A stretch of 55,769 nt of DNA from Clostridium sp. CAG:253 (GTDB lineage Bacteria; Bacillota; Clostridia; Lachnospirales; Lachnospiraceae). Each line of letters opens with the position of its first letter. Positions within the stretch are counted from its first letter, which is position 1. The stretch covers positions 1 through 55,769 of the forward strand of contig FR887317.1 in the NCBI GenBank assembly GCA_000436755.1, given 5' to 3'. Made by a program: the position numbers and the translations under genes. This document shows positions 34,742 through 44,192 of this stretch, one piece after another. The notes under the pieces were generated by a model. That model was not told the DNA's origin and did not search any database. It saw nothing but the letters and a program-made list of their open reading frames with translations.

Positions 34742-36748
34742 TTGAATTTAAATGAACAACAGAAAAAGTCAATAGAACATTTTAACGGGCCCTGTCTTGT
34801 TGTAGGAACACCGGGTTCAGGAAAGACAAGAGTTATAACCGAGCGTGTAAAATATCTTGTCGAAGAAAAAGGTGTAAAAAATACAAATATTCTTGTTATC
34901 ACTTTCACAAAAGCAGCAGCCGTACAGATGAAAAAAAGATATGAAGCTATGGTATCGGGGGATGCCAAAAGAGTATACTTTGGTACATTTCATGCCATAT
35001 TTTTCACAATATTAAAATATGCATATCACTATACTGCGGATAATATTATACGTGATGATGTCAAACGCCAGCTTTTGAGGGAACTTGCCAACAAGGAAGA
35101 AATAGAAATGCAGGACGAAAATGATTTTCTGAATGAGCTTGTAAGCGAGATAAGCAAAGTCAAAGGAGAAATGTTAGACTTAAGGCATTATTATTCGCCA
35201 AACTGTCCCGGGGAGTCGTTTAGAAGAATATATTCAGGTTATCAGAGTATATTGGAGAGCAGAAAGCTTATTGATTTTGATGATATGCTGGTGTACTGTT
35301 ATGAGCTTTTAAAAGCAAGAGAGGATATAAGGCAGATGTGGCAGAGGCAGTATCCTTATATTCTTATAGATGAGTTTCAGGATATAAATAAGGTTCAGTA
35401 TGATATAGTAAAAATGCTTGCATCGCCTAAAAACAATCTGTTTATAGTCGGGGATGATGACCAGTCTATTTACGGATTCAGGGGTGCAAAACCTGATATT
35501 ATGAAACAGTTTTTAAAGGATTATCCGGATGCGAAAAAATATGTACTTGGCATAAATTACAGATGCAGCAAAAGTATAGTTGAATCAGCATCAAAACTTA
35601 TTGCCAAAAATGAAAACAGGCTTGAAAAAAGGCTTGAGGCATACAATGAATACGGTGAGGAAGTCGAAATAAAGGAATTTAACAGGGTATCGGAGGAATG
35701 TGAGAACATAAGGGCAAAAATTCTTCAATACAAAGACAAAGGTATTCCATACAGTGAGATGGCGGTTCTTTTCAGAACAAATACACAGGCGAGAACGCTC
35801 AGTTCAAAACTTATGGAATTTAATATTCCTTTTGTTATGAAAGAACGTATTCCAAATATTTATGACCATTGGATTGCAAAAGATATTATAACATACATCA
35901 AAATAGCGCGTGGCAGCAGGGAGAGAGCAGATTTCCTTCGCATAATTAACAGACCCAAAAGGTATGTGCACAGAGCAGCATTTACCGAAAATATTGTTGA
36001 TATGGAGGAACTTAAAAGCTTTTATGAAGATAAGGAATGGATGTTAGACAGACTTGAACAGTTTGAGTACGATATGGGAATGCTTGCTAATCTCAAACCG
36101 TTTGCGGCAATAAATTTTATCAGAAATGGAATAGGTTATGATGACTATATAAAAGATTATGCCGATTATAAGGGAGTGCGACCTGATGAAATGATGGATT
36201 TTCTGGATGAACTTCAGGACGAGGCAAAAAGTTATGACAATTTTGAGGACTGGTTTGAATATATAAAGGCATACAGTGATGAATTAAAGGAGCAGGCGGC
36301 AAAGAGCAGAATGTTAAACAACGGACAGGAACAGTCGGATGCTGTTCTGCTTATGACAATGCATGGAGTAAAAGGACTTGAATATGAGTGTGTTTTTATA
36401 CCTGACGCTAATGAGGGGGTTACACCGCATTCAAAGGCTGTTCTGGATGCCGATATGGAAGAAGAGAGAAGAATGTTTTATGTGGCTGTCACAAGGGCAA
36501 AAAAACATCTTCATATATATTATGTGAAAGAGAGATTTAACAAAGAGGCCGGTGTATCAAGATTTGTCTATGAAATTCAGGGGAAAGATTTTGAGAGGGC
36601 GCAAAAAGAAAAAGTGGAACAAAATCATATAAGGACAATAGCTTCTGAGAATGAAAAAAGAAATTTGAAAAACAGCGGAGCAAAAAAACAGGTTAATTCA
36701 AATCCATATGTTTATGGACAGACAAATTTACGATACAAGAAGAGATAA
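34742..36748 (+). CDS. UvrD/PcrA-type superfamily 1 DNA helicase
   Basis: ATP-driven 3'-5' helicase likely acting in repair or replication. I begin at TTG 34742 (MNLNEQQKKSIEHFNGPCLV, 668 residues) because TTAGGAG is 9 nt upstream; earlier in-frame starts would run through the hairpin. Helicase motifs are complete: VVGTPGSGKTRVITER (Walker A), ILIDEFQDINKVQYDIV (motif II), GDDDQSIYGFRGAKPD (motif III), INYRCSKSI, TMHGVKGLEYECVFIPDANE and FYVAVTRAKKHLHIYY. It is somewhat shorter than PcrA or UvrD (720-740), with a shorter C-terminal tail. It may be a UvrD-like paralogue rather than the essential PcrA. Confidence 0.88.
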   Translation: MNLNEQQKKSIEHFNGPCLVVGTPGSGKTRVITERVKYLVEEKGVKNTNILVITFTKAAAVQMKKRYEAMVSGDAKRVYFGTFHAIFFTILKYAYHYTADNIIRDDVKRQLLRELANKEEIEMQDENDFLNELVSEISKVKGEMLDLRHYYSPNCPGESFRRIYSGYQSILESRKLIDFDDMLVYCYELLKAREDIRQMWQRQYPYILIDEFQDINKVQYDIVKMLASPKNNLFIVGDDDQSIYGFRGAKPDIMKQFLKDYPDAKKYVLGINYRCSKSIVESASKLIAKNENRLEKRLEAYNEYGEEVEIKEFNRVSEECENIRAKILQYKDKGIPYSEMAVLFRTNTQARTLSSKLMEFNIPFVMKERIPNIYDHWIAKDIITYIKIARGSRERADFLRIINRPKRYVHRAAFTENIVDMEELKSFYEDKEWMLDRLEQFEYDMGMLANLKPFAAINFIRNGIGYDDYIKDYADYKGVRPDEMMDFLDELQDEAKSYDNFEDWFEYIKAYSDELKEQAAKSRMLNNGQEQSDAVLLMTMHGVKGLEYECVFIPDANEGVTPHSKAVLDADMEEERRMFYVAVTRAKKHLHIYYVKERFNKEAGVSRFVYEIQGKDFERAQKEKVEQNHIRTIASENEKRNLKNSGAKKQVNSNPYVYGQTNLRYKKR

Positions 36749-36772
36749 AGGCTGTAATATTTAAGAAAAATC

Positions 36773-36801
36773 GTGACAATAGAGCATTGCTGTGCTATTA
36801 T
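36773..36801 (+). promoter_or_regulatory. Promoter upstream of YczE-like gene
   Basis: GTGACA (36773-36778, 5 of 6), a 17-nt spacer and TATTAT (36796-36801, 5 of 6) with a TGC extended -10. It would transcribe 36948-40059 as one unit with a leader of about 140 nt. Confidence 0.65.
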
Positions 36802-36947
36802 GAGTTGTGTTAAAGTCGTTAAGCATTACTGTTTTCGTCTATGATACAGTCACAGACAGTTAAGCAGAATAATGTATATATTTTTATATGGCGGCTTAAA
36901 ATATATATCCGGGATGGATATAAAAAAGAATGGAATAGGGAAAATTT

Positions 36948-37607
36948 ATGAATTTTAAGATTACAAAAGAATGGACAAAAAGCTTTTTTATGATGATTAT
37001 TGCCGTCATACTTATGGGCATGTGCGTATCAATGCTCGTACTCAGTGATATGGGAACTGACCCGTATTCGGCAATGAACTATGGAATTTCAGCAAAACTT
37101 GGCATGACATTTGGAAATTATCAGCTTATTTCAAATCTTGTACTTCTTGTAATAGTTGTGATTTTTGAGAGAAATCTTATAGGAACGGGTACACTTGGAA
37201 ATATGATACTTGTGGGTTATTCTGCCGATTTCTTTACATGGGTATTTAAAAATGTATTCCATGTACCGGCACATCTTGGCATGGGTGCAAGGATTACTTT
37301 TTTGGTACCGGGACTTATAATTTTTGTGATTATGGCAGCCGTTTATATGCAGAGCGGACATGGTACAGCACCGTATGATGCGGTTTCGTTTCTTATAAGT
37401 GACAAGATAAAGAAATATACGGGAAAAGATACGTTCAGAGTAGTGAGAATAATATATGACCTTGTAGCCACATGTATAGGATATGCAGCAGGTGGGGAAG
37501 TTGGTATTATGACGGTTTGTATGGTCATAATGATGGGACCGACCGTTGACTATGTCGGCAGGGTCTTTGAGAAGCATAGAAATAAGGTGGAGGAAGCAAA
37601 TGGCTGA
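36948..37607 (+). CDS. YczE/YitT-type integral membrane protein
   Basis: A 219-residue protein with five to six hydrophobic segments. It contains the family-type block LSDMGTDPYSAMNYGIS near residue 30 and its internal echo GHGTAPYDAVSFLISDKI near residue 140, which suggests a duplicated half-structure. Function of this family is not established; some members affect secretion of peptide products. GGGAAAA is a weak binding site. Its end overlaps the next gene by 8 nt, so both are likely co-translated. Confidence 0.75.
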   Translation: MNFKITKEWTKSFFMMIIAVILMGMCVSMLVLSDMGTDPYSAMNYGISAKLGMTFGNYQLISNLVLLVIVVIFERNLIGTGTLGNMILVGYSADFFTWVFKNVFHVPAHLGMGARITFLVPGLIIFVIMAAVYMQSGHGTAPYDAVSFLISDKIKKYTGKDTFRVVRIIYDLVATCIGYAAGGEVGIMTVCMVIMMGPTVDYVGRVFEKHRNKVEEANG

Positions 37608-38907
37608 AACTTTGGAAAATAAAAAAGACAAATCAGCTTTTAAAGCAGAAAAAAGGGCAGCTATAAAGGCTGCAAGAGATAAAGCAAAAGCGGCAGCAGG
37701 AAAAGAAGTAAAAGTTATTTCAGCAGAAGAAAAAATATACAGAAATGCGGCTGCACTTATGGGTGCTGTTGACTGTATCGAACGATTTGAGAGAATTTAC
37801 TATACAATGAACAGTGCGGCAAAGAAGTTTAATAAGATACAGGGGTATCGTGATGCTGACGAGAAAAGACAGGAATGTCTTGAAATAGCTGATATTGCCG
37901 TAAAAGACGGAACGGTGAAAGTGTTTAACAATGCTGTTCTGACATTGAAAGAAGCAAAAACAAAAAGTGACTATGCCGATGCCATTGAAAACTTTAAGCG
38001 GTGTAAAAAGTTCAAATACAATATGGAAAAGTGCGATAAGTATATTGCTGAATGTAATCAGGGAATTGCAAAACTTGAGACAAAGGCGGCATATAAAAGA
38101 AGAGGAATAGTAGTGGCAGTTTTCGTACTTTTATTTATAGTATTTTTGAAAACTCCTGCATTTCCTATGGTTAAAGGAATGTATCATCAGTCACAGGGCA
38201 AATATAAGCTTGCAATTGCCAACTACAAAGAGTCAAACGGTTTTTTGGTGGCAAGCGGAAATATGAAAAAGTGCTATTATCATATCGGACTTAAAAAAGA
38301 GGAAAAAGGCAAATTAAAATCAGCACTTATAAATTATAAAAAAGCTGAGACAAAATACGATGCACAAGCGAGAGCAGCGAAGATTGAAAAAACTTTTATA
38401 ACTGAAGCAAAGCCAGGTGACGTGGTTATATTCGGTACAGCCAACTGGGTCATACTTGACAGGAAATCAGATGAAAAAGTGCTTATGATGAAAGAAAAAG
38501 TCGGAAAAAAGAAAAGATTTTCGATGGAAGAGTCAGAAAGCAATGACTGGTATGAGTCAAAGGCACGCCGCTGGTTAAATACCAAACAGCTCAAAAAATA
38601 TTCAGACAATGAGATGGCACTTATCGTAGTCCAAAATTATGTACAATCAGCACAGGACAGCAGCTTTCCGGAATATTTCTTTGAGTTGTCAAAAGCTGAA
38701 TATGAAAAATACAAAGATTTAATTCCGGCGGGAGAAAATGCATATTGGCTTAAGGAACCCGCACAAAATTCAAATGAGATATTGTGTGTACAGCCGGATG
38801 GAACTTTAAAAGGTGAAGATGTGTCAAATGGAGAAATACAGTTAAGACAGGCATGCTGGATTGATTTAAACAAAAGTACTGAAATTTCGGCAGACGCTAA
38901 GAAATAA
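37600..38907 (+). CDS. Uncharacterised membrane protein with repeat-like helices and DUF6273-like C-terminus
   Basis: I do not recognise a defined function. ATG 37600 (MAETLENKKDKSAFKAEKRA, 435 residues) follows GGTGGAGG. An Ala/Lys-rich cytoplasmic N-terminal half (about 170 residues, helical) is followed by one membrane segment (RGIVVAVFVLLFIVFLKTPA, about residues 170-190). After that come TPR-like helices (QGKYKLAIANYKESN, KGKLKSALINYKKAE). The C-terminal domain, from about residue 265, with VIFGTANWVILDRKSDEKV and SMEESESNDWYESKARRWLN, resembles the DUF6273 module often found in Clostridia surface or membrane proteins. It overlaps the YczE-type gene and precedes an esterase gene. Confidence 0.65.
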   Translation: MAETLENKKDKSAFKAEKRAAIKAARDKAKAAAGKEVKVISAEEKIYRNAAALMGAVDCIERFERIYYTMNSAAKKFNKIQGYRDADEKRQECLEIADIAVKDGTVKVFNNAVLTLKEAKTKSDYADAIENFKRCKKFKYNMEKCDKYIAECNQGIAKLETKAAYKRRGIVVAVFVLLFIVFLKTPAFPMVKGMYHQSQGKYKLAIANYKESNGFLVASGNMKKCYYHIGLKKEEKGKLKSALINYKKAETKYDAQARAAKIEKTFITEAKPGDVVIFGTANWVILDRKSDEKVLMMKEKVGKKKRFSMEESESNDWYESKARRWLNTKQLKKYSDNEMALIVVQNYVQSAQDSSFPEYFFELSKAEYEKYKDLIPAGENAYWLKEPAQNSNEILCVQPDGTLKGEDVSNGEIQLRQACWIDLNKSTEISADAKK

Positions 38908-38928
38908 TAAATAAAATGAGGGAAATTT

Positions 38929-40059
38929 ATGAGATTTGCAGCAGAAGAGCAACGGGTGAAGGTGACGGGACGAACTATATTCAGAGATGGTATAAGGTAT
39001 CTCGGATATACGGGTACAAGTATTTCATTTAGATTTAGCGGAAAGACAGCAAAGGCAAAACTTTTGTCAGATGCATCCACACATAGCAAAAAAGATTATG
39101 CATGGGTGGCGGTATATGTAAAAGAAGAAAAAGATGGTGATGTGTCATACGGCGCTTTGTGTGATGATAAGCCATATAAAAGATTTTGTCTTGATAAGGA
39201 TGAGGCAGAATATGTGCTTTATGATGAAGCAGAGGAAAAAACAGTCACAATAACGCTTATAAAATATTCAGAAGCAGAATATGCGGCATGTGGCATTGAA
39301 TGGATTGAGACAGACAGTGATTCGGTTTTGGAGCCACCATTGCCTAAAAAACTCAAGATAGAGATGATAGGGGATTCGATTACATGCGGATACGGCAATG
39401 AGGGAAATGTTGATGAAGCGGAACATGACACATCAGAGGAAAATCCGATGAAAGCATATTCGCTGCTTACGGCAACGCATCTTGACGCAGATGTAAATGT
39501 CGTTGCATGGAACGGAAAAGGCGTTATTACTGCATACATAGGTGATGATGTACCCAAAGTAAAGGATGCGGGATGGCTTGTTCCGATGCTTTATGAATAT
39601 GTCGATGCGGGATGTGAGAGAGATTATCTCCATACACCCGTGAACGAATGGGAAAAATGGGACAATAGTTTATTTGTGCCGGATTTAATAACTGTTTACC
39701 TCGGAACAAATGATGCAAGCTATACTGACAATGATAATGCAAGAAATCAGGAATTTATTGACGGATATGTAAAATTCATTGACACAATAAAATCTAAAAA
39801 TCCTGACATTCCTATTTTATGTATGCTTGGAACGATGGACAAAAGATTATGTGAAAGTGTATCAGATGCGGTTAAGATTGTTAATGAAAAACATTCAGAA
39901 CAAAATGTTTATTATCTTGACCTGCCGCCACAGGAAGATGCCGACGGGCTTGGAATAAACTGGCATCCGACAGAGGCTACACACCGCAAAGCAGCATCGC
40001 TTGTTGAGAACAGAATAAAAGACATATTATCGGGAAGCGGAAAATCTGATGAAATCTGA
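38929..40059 (+). CDS. SGNH-hydrolase, CE2-like esterase
   Basis: A 376-residue esterase with an N-terminal jelly-roll-like domain (about residues 1-135; GRTIFRDGIRYLGYTGTSIS) and a C-terminal SGNH domain, an architecture like carbohydrate esterase family 2. Catalytic Ser150 is in MIGDSITCGYG, the oxyanion block is VYLGTNDASYTDND, and His346 is in NWHPTEATH. No signal peptide is visible, so it would act on internalised acetylated sugars or oligosaccharides. AGGGAAA precedes the ATG. It is the last gene of the 36948 unit. Confidence 0.82.
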   Translation: MRFAAEEQRVKVTGRTIFRDGIRYLGYTGTSISFRFSGKTAKAKLLSDASTHSKKDYAWVAVYVKEEKDGDVSYGALCDDKPYKRFCLDKDEAEYVLYDEAEEKTVTITLIKYSEAEYAACGIEWIETDSDSVLEPPLPKKLKIEMIGDSITCGYGNEGNVDEAEHDTSEENPMKAYSLLTATHLDADVNVVAWNGKGVITAYIGDDVPKVKDAGWLVPMLYEYVDAGCERDYLHTPVNEWEKWDNSLFVPDLITVYLGTNDASYTDNDNARNQEFIDGYVKFIDTIKSKNPDIPILCMLGTMDKRLCESVSDAVKIVNEKHSEQNVYYLDLPPQEDADGLGINWHPTEATHRKAASLVENRIKDILSGSGKSDEI

Positions 40060-40082
40060 TAATTGAATAGAGAAATGATACA

Positions 40083-40138
40083 GGCTGTGTTATAATAAAT
40101 CCATTGACGGAAGAGATTATGGCACAGCTTTTTTTGAA
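40083..40138 (+). terminator. Intrinsic terminator after esterase gene
   Basis: GGCTGTG (40083-40089) pairs with CACAGCT near 40124-40130, enclosing ATAAT/ATTAT and TCC/GGA pairs, and is followed by a run of T. A TATAAT at 40091-40096 lies inside the stem and could double as a -10 for the following kinase gene. Confidence 0.6.
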
Positions 40139-40170
40139 GAAAAGCACACGAGATGAAAGGTTATGAGAAA

Positions 40171-42957
40171 ATGAAAAATGAACTGAGAAAGTTTATGTAT
40201 TCAATTATAGTTTTAATGATGTTTTTGGGGATAAGTCTGTTTTACAGTGATACTGCGTCAGCAGATGAATCTTCTATAGTTAAATTAAAGGTTGGCTTTT
40301 ATCAGCTTGACAATTTTTTCGACTATGATTCATCGGGCAATGAATGTGGCTATGGAGTAGATTATCTGAATGAAATATCCAAATTTTCAAGTATTCATTT
40401 TGAATACAGCTATATAAGAGTAAGGTCATGGGAAGACTTATCAAAATTTCTTGAGAGTGGGAAATTAGACATTATAATGCCGGTGTCAGAGCCGTTGAAA
40501 ACATCCAGTACAGGCAGTCATTTCAGTTATACTACGGAAGACATAATGACTACATACCATTCAATTATGACGAAGAAAAAAAGAGGTGACCTTTTTTATG
40601 AGGATTATGACAGCATTGGAAAAATGAAGATTGCCATAACAAAAGAGGCTTTTGAGTATACAGGAATGAAGTCATATTTGAAATCAATAAAAGTTTATGA
40701 TGACCTTATTTATTTTGATAATTATAATGAATGTAAAGAAGCACTCGATGAGGATAAGGTAGATGGTCTTATAAGCAATGTAATGGATTTAACTTCCGAT
40801 ATGAAAATTTTATCAAAATTCAGTGTCACACATAACTATATTGTTATGAAAGAAATAAATCCATATTATAAGGATTTGAATAAAGCACTTACGGAGTTAA
40901 AACTTGCAGAACCTACATTTCAAACTGATTTAACTAAAAAGTATTTTCCGGAGAGAGTTTACACTCCTTTGGGAAAGTATGAAATAAATTATCTTAAACA
41001 CAATAAAACATTAAATGTTGCTACATATGCGGACTATAGACCGATAAGTTATTATGATAAAAAGAGTCATAAATATAAGGGAATAGCTATTGATCTTATG
41101 GATGAGGTTGCAGAAAATCTCGGTATTAAATTTAACTATTTTTCAATAGATACAGAAAATCCATATGATATGCTTGAGAATACAAAAACGGATATAGTTA
41201 TGCCAGTCTATGTAGACAATGTGATGTTTTACAAAAAGTATTTTATGACAAAAAGCCTGTTAAATTCAAATATAAATTATATAACAAGAAGCAATCATAG
41301 TGAATTTGGCAGTTCGGCACGCATAGCGGTAGTAAAAAAATACAAATATGTATATGACTGTATAATGAAAAAAACAGAGTATAATATTATAGAGTATAAT
41401 TCTGTTGATGATGCGTGTGATGCGGTAAATGATGGGGCGGTTGACGCTTTTGCAACTGGCACATATGTTGCAAAAGCAATATTGCAGAGTCCAAGATATA
41501 AACAATTGGACATAAAGGAGTTTGATGAAGTGGCATTGCCGTGTGGACTTGCAATTCATAATGATTCTATCTTAGAGTCTGCCTTGAATAAAGGAATCAA
41601 GCTTGTTACGGAGGAGGAGCGGCGAAGCATCATAAATAAGGATACGGTGTATAACTGGTCTGACCTTTCATTGTATGATAAGTTCTATTCATATAGTGAT
41701 ATTATTGCATTTATATTGTTGATGGTTATTTTTACATGGGTTGCTGTGTCTATGTATATAAACAACAAAAAGAAAATGATAGCTCAGATACAGCAAAAGA
41801 GTGATGAAGCCATAAAAGCAAGCCGGGCAAAAACAGACTTTCTGTCGAGAATGAGCCATGAGATACGAACACCTATGAATGCAATACTTGGTATGGCGGA
41901 AATAGGACAGTCAAGTACGGATATAAATAAAAAGGATGAATGTATAGACCAGATAGTAGAGTCAGGAAACTTTTTGCTGCAGATAATAAATGATATTCTA
42001 GATATGAATAAGATAGAGCAGAATAAAATTGAACTGAATGAAGAATATGTTGACAGCATGAAATTCGTAGGCTCAATAGAACAAATGCTAAAGGCAAATG
42101 CAAAGAATTATGATGTTGAACTGAGAACTGATTTTAGCAGATACAGATCATTTCTTATCAAGATTGACCCGGTACGAACAAAGCAGATTTATGTGAATAT
42201 CATAAATAATGCGTTGAAATTTTCAGATAAAGGCTCATTTGTCGAATGGAACATGGGGGCGGAAGATATAGGTGAAAACCATGTTCATATTCATTGTGAG
42301 ATAAAAGATTATGGATGTGGAATGAGCAAGGAATTTCAGAAAAAAATGTTTGTACCGTTTGAACAGGAGTACAATGAATTTACAAATAAAGTCCAGGGAA
42401 CAGGACTGGGACTTACCATAGTAAAAAATCTCGTTGATATGATGGGAGGAACTATTGAGTGTCAAAGTGAGCCAATGAAAGGAACAACCTTTATAATTGA
42501 CTTTGAAAGAGACATTCAAAATATTGATGAAGAAAAAGATAATTTGGAAGAAAAAACTGATGAGAGCATACTGGAAGGAAAAAATGTACTGCTTGCAGAG
42601 GATAATGATATAAATGCAGCGGTAGCAATGGAGATATTAAAAGCACACGGCATGAATGTAGAGTGGGCAAAGGACGGACAGGAAGTAGTTGACAAATATC
42701 TGCGTTCTGTAAAAGGTGAATATGACATAATACTCATGGATGTAAGAATGCCAAAACTTGACGGAATGCAGGCAACAAAGATTATAAGAAACTCTTCGCA
42801 CGAAGAAGCAAAGGACATTCCTATAGTAGCCATGACAGCAGATGCATTTGACGAAGATATAAAGAGAACAATGCAGGCGGGAATGAATGAACATCTGACA
42901 AAACCGATTGATATAAAAGTTCTTATATCAACGCTTATATCACTTCTTGACAAGTGA
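40171..42957 (+). CDS. Hybrid sensor histidine kinase with two periplasmic-binding-type domains
   Basis: ATG 40171 (MKNELRKFMYSIIVLMMFLG, 928 residues) follows GAAAGG; an ATG at 40153 is an alternative. It has an N-terminal signal/anchor. Two successive SBP_bac_3-type domains (residues about 35-260 and 270-500; each begins with KVGFYQLDNF- or LNVATYADYRPISYY-like text) probably sense an amino acid or other small solute outside. One membrane segment (about 510-530) and HisKA with H563 in LSRMSHEIRTPMNAILGMAE follow. The ATPase has N and G boxes (NIINNALKFSDKG, GTGLGLTIVKNL), and a C-terminal receiver has D857 in ILMDVRMPKLDG. No separate output regulator gene is adjacent. Confidence 0.9.
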   Translation: MKNELRKFMYSIIVLMMFLGISLFYSDTASADESSIVKLKVGFYQLDNFFDYDSSGNECGYGVDYLNEISKFSSIHFEYSYIRVRSWEDLSKFLESGKLDIIMPVSEPLKTSSTGSHFSYTTEDIMTTYHSIMTKKKRGDLFYEDYDSIGKMKIAITKEAFEYTGMKSYLKSIKVYDDLIYFDNYNECKEALDEDKVDGLISNVMDLTSDMKILSKFSVTHNYIVMKEINPYYKDLNKALTELKLAEPTFQTDLTKKYFPERVYTPLGKYEINYLKHNKTLNVATYADYRPISYYDKKSHKYKGIAIDLMDEVAENLGIKFNYFSIDTENPYDMLENTKTDIVMPVYVDNVMFYKKYFMTKSLLNSNINYITRSNHSEFGSSARIAVVKKYKYVYDCIMKKTEYNIIEYNSVDDACDAVNDGAVDAFATGTYVAKAILQSPRYKQLDIKEFDEVALPCGLAIHNDSILESALNKGIKLVTEEERRSIINKDTVYNWSDLSLYDKFYSYSDIIAFILLMVIFTWVAVSMYINNKKKMIAQIQQKSDEAIKASRAKTDFLSRMSHEIRTPMNAILGMAEIGQSSTDINKKDECIDQIVESGNFLLQIINDILDMNKIEQNKIELNEEYVDSMKFVGSIEQMLKANAKNYDVELRTDFSRYRSFLIKIDPVRTKQIYVNIINNALKFSDKGSFVEWNMGAEDIGENHVHIHCEIKDYGCGMSKEFQKKMFVPFEQEYNEFTNKVQGTGLGLTIVKNLVDMMGGTIECQSEPMKGTTFIIDFERDIQNIDEEKDNLEEKTDESILEGKNVLLAEDNDINAAVAMEILKAHGMNVEWAKDGQEVVDKYLRSVKGEYDIILMDVRMPKLDGMQATKIIRNSSHEEAKDIPIVAMTADAFDEDIKRTMQAGMNEHLTKPIDIKVLISTLISLLDK

Positions 42958-42968
42958 AAAATCTACCC

Positions 42969-42998
42969 TTGACATTTAGGTTAAAAATGCGTTAATAT
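42969..42998 (+). promoter_or_regulatory. Promoter of the thiazole operon
   Basis: Perfect TTGACA (42969-42974), an 18-nt spacer and TAATAT (42993-42998). Predicted start near 43005. Confidence 0.65.
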
Positions 42999-43018
42999 AT
43001 ACGGCAGAGTGAGATTTC

Positions 43019-43072
43019 GGTCACACGAAGGGGTACACCACCGCGGGTGTATTTCTTTGTGTGGCCTTTTTT
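43019..43072 (+). terminator. Terminator hairpin in the thiS-thiG leader (attenuator)
   Basis: GGTCACACGAAG (43019-43030) pairs with CTTTGTGTGGCC (43055-43066, two G.U). TACACC/GGTGTA sits inside, and TTTTTT follows at 43067-43072. It lies between the promoter and the first gene, so it must be bypassed for thi expression. An upstream GTGA (43009-43012) can pair with TCAC (43021-43024) and compete with the stem. No TPP-riboswitch core is seen. A structured motif has been described upstream of thiS genes in Firmicutes; I cannot tell whether this belongs to it. Confidence 0.7.
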
Positions 43073-43093
43073 AGTTTGAAAGGAGAGCGATTA

Positions 43094-44062
43094 ATGGTAC
43101 ATATTAACGGAAAAGATGAGAATGCAGCAGGTATGACAATTCAGAAATACCTTGATGAGAATGATTATATAGTTACCCACATTGCAGTTGAATGTAATGA
43201 AAAGATTGTGGATAAGAGCGATTATTCAAGTTATGTTTTAAAAGATAATGATGTTGTTGAAATAGTAAGTTTTGTCGGAGGTGGCAGTGGTATGTCTAAA
43301 GATACATTTACATTAGGTGGAAAGGAATTTTCATCAAGATTTATTTTAGGTTCAGGAAAATATTCAATGGAGCTTATCAAAGCGGCTGTAGAAAATGCGG
43401 GTGCCCAGATAATTACGCTTGCAGTGCGCAGAACAAATACAAAGAAGAGTGAAAATATTCTCGACTATATTCCGGAGGGAGTTACACTTCTTCCTAATAC
43501 ATCAGGAGCAAGAGATGCAAAAGAAGCGGTAAGAATCGCAAGAATGTCAAGAGAACTCGGATGCGGAGATTTTGTAAAGATTGAGATTATGAAAGACAGC
43601 AAATATCTTCTTCCTGATAATGTGGAGACGGTAAAAGCTACAGAAATTCTTGCAAAAGAAGGATTTACGGTACTTCCTTATATGTATCCTGACCTTTACA
43701 CGGCAAGAGACCTTGCAAATGCAGGTGCAGCAGCAATCATGCCGCTTGCTTCACCTATCGGTTCAAATAAAGGTCTTGCTACAAAAGAATTTATCCAGAT
43801 AATAATTGATGAGTCAGATTTGCCGGTTATAGTTGATGCAGGTATCGGTAAACCGTCACAGGCATGTGAGGCCATGGAGATGGGAGCAGCAGCAATCATG
43901 GCAAATACAGCCATCGCAACAGCAGGAGATATTCCGGCAATGGCAGGAGCTTTCAAGTCAGCGATTGAAGCAGGAAGAAGTGCTTATCTTGCAGGACTTG
44001 GAAGAGTGCTTGAAAGAGGGGCACAGGCATCTGACCCGCTTACAGGATTTTTGAGAGATTAA
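43094..44062 (+). CDS. thiSG: ThiS-ThiG fusion: sulfur carrier plus thiazole synthase
   Basis: ATG 43094 ([20 protein letters not shown], 322 residues) follows GAAAGGAGAG. Residues 1-64 are ThiS (beta-grasp; ends IVSFVGGG), which donates sulfur from a C-terminal Gly-Gly thiocarboxylate. Residues 67-322 are a complete ThiG (TIM barrel; [50 protein letters not shown]) that makes the thiazole. In a covalent fusion the Gly-Gly is not free. However, GGAGGTGG at 43277-43284 lies 7 nt before ATG 43292 (Met67), so free ThiG of 256 residues may also be made. The source of free ThiS is unclear. thiF is not in the window. Confidence 0.92.
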   Translation: MVHINGKDENAAGMTIQKYLDENDYIVTHIAVECNEKIVDKSDYSSYVLKDNDVVEIVSFVGGGSGMSKDTFTLGGKEFSSRFILGSGKYSMELIKAAVENAGAQIITLAVRRTNTKKSENILDYIPEGVTLLPNTSGARDAKEAVRIARMSRELGCGDFVKIEIMKDSKYLLPDNVETVKATEILAKEGFTVLPYMYPDLYTARDLANAGAAAIMPLASPIGSNKGLATKEFIQIIIDESDLPVIVDAGIGKPSQACEAMEMGAAAIMANTAIATAGDIPAMAGAFKSAIEAGRSAYLAGLGRVLERGAQASDPLTGFLRD

Positions 44063-44082
44063 TTTTGACACAATAATCCTGA

Positions 44083-44101
44083 TATGATGCAAGGGTCAAA
44101 A
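44083..44101 (+). repeat. 19-nt dispersed repeat, copy 1
   Basis: TATGATGCAAGGGTCAAAA starts 20 nt after the thiSG stop. An exact copy lies on the opposite strand at 53565-53583, directly after the DJ-1-like gene stop, so both copies have the same orientation relative to the preceding gene. In this copy TCAAAA-tacc-TTTTGA forms a small hairpin. Confidence 0.7.
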
Positions 44102-44192
44102 TACCTTTTGATTCTAACATCTTAATATAAGTTAATCATAATGTCATTTTGGATGAGTTTTATATACAGTTACAGTAGGAAAGAGGTAGAAC

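Noticed and set aside
43019..43060. T-box-like text (GGGGTACACCACCGCGGG) before thiSG
   Set aside because: The similarity to the T-box antiterminator core is only partial and there is no room for a specifier stem; the sequence is fully explained as the terminator hairpin interior.
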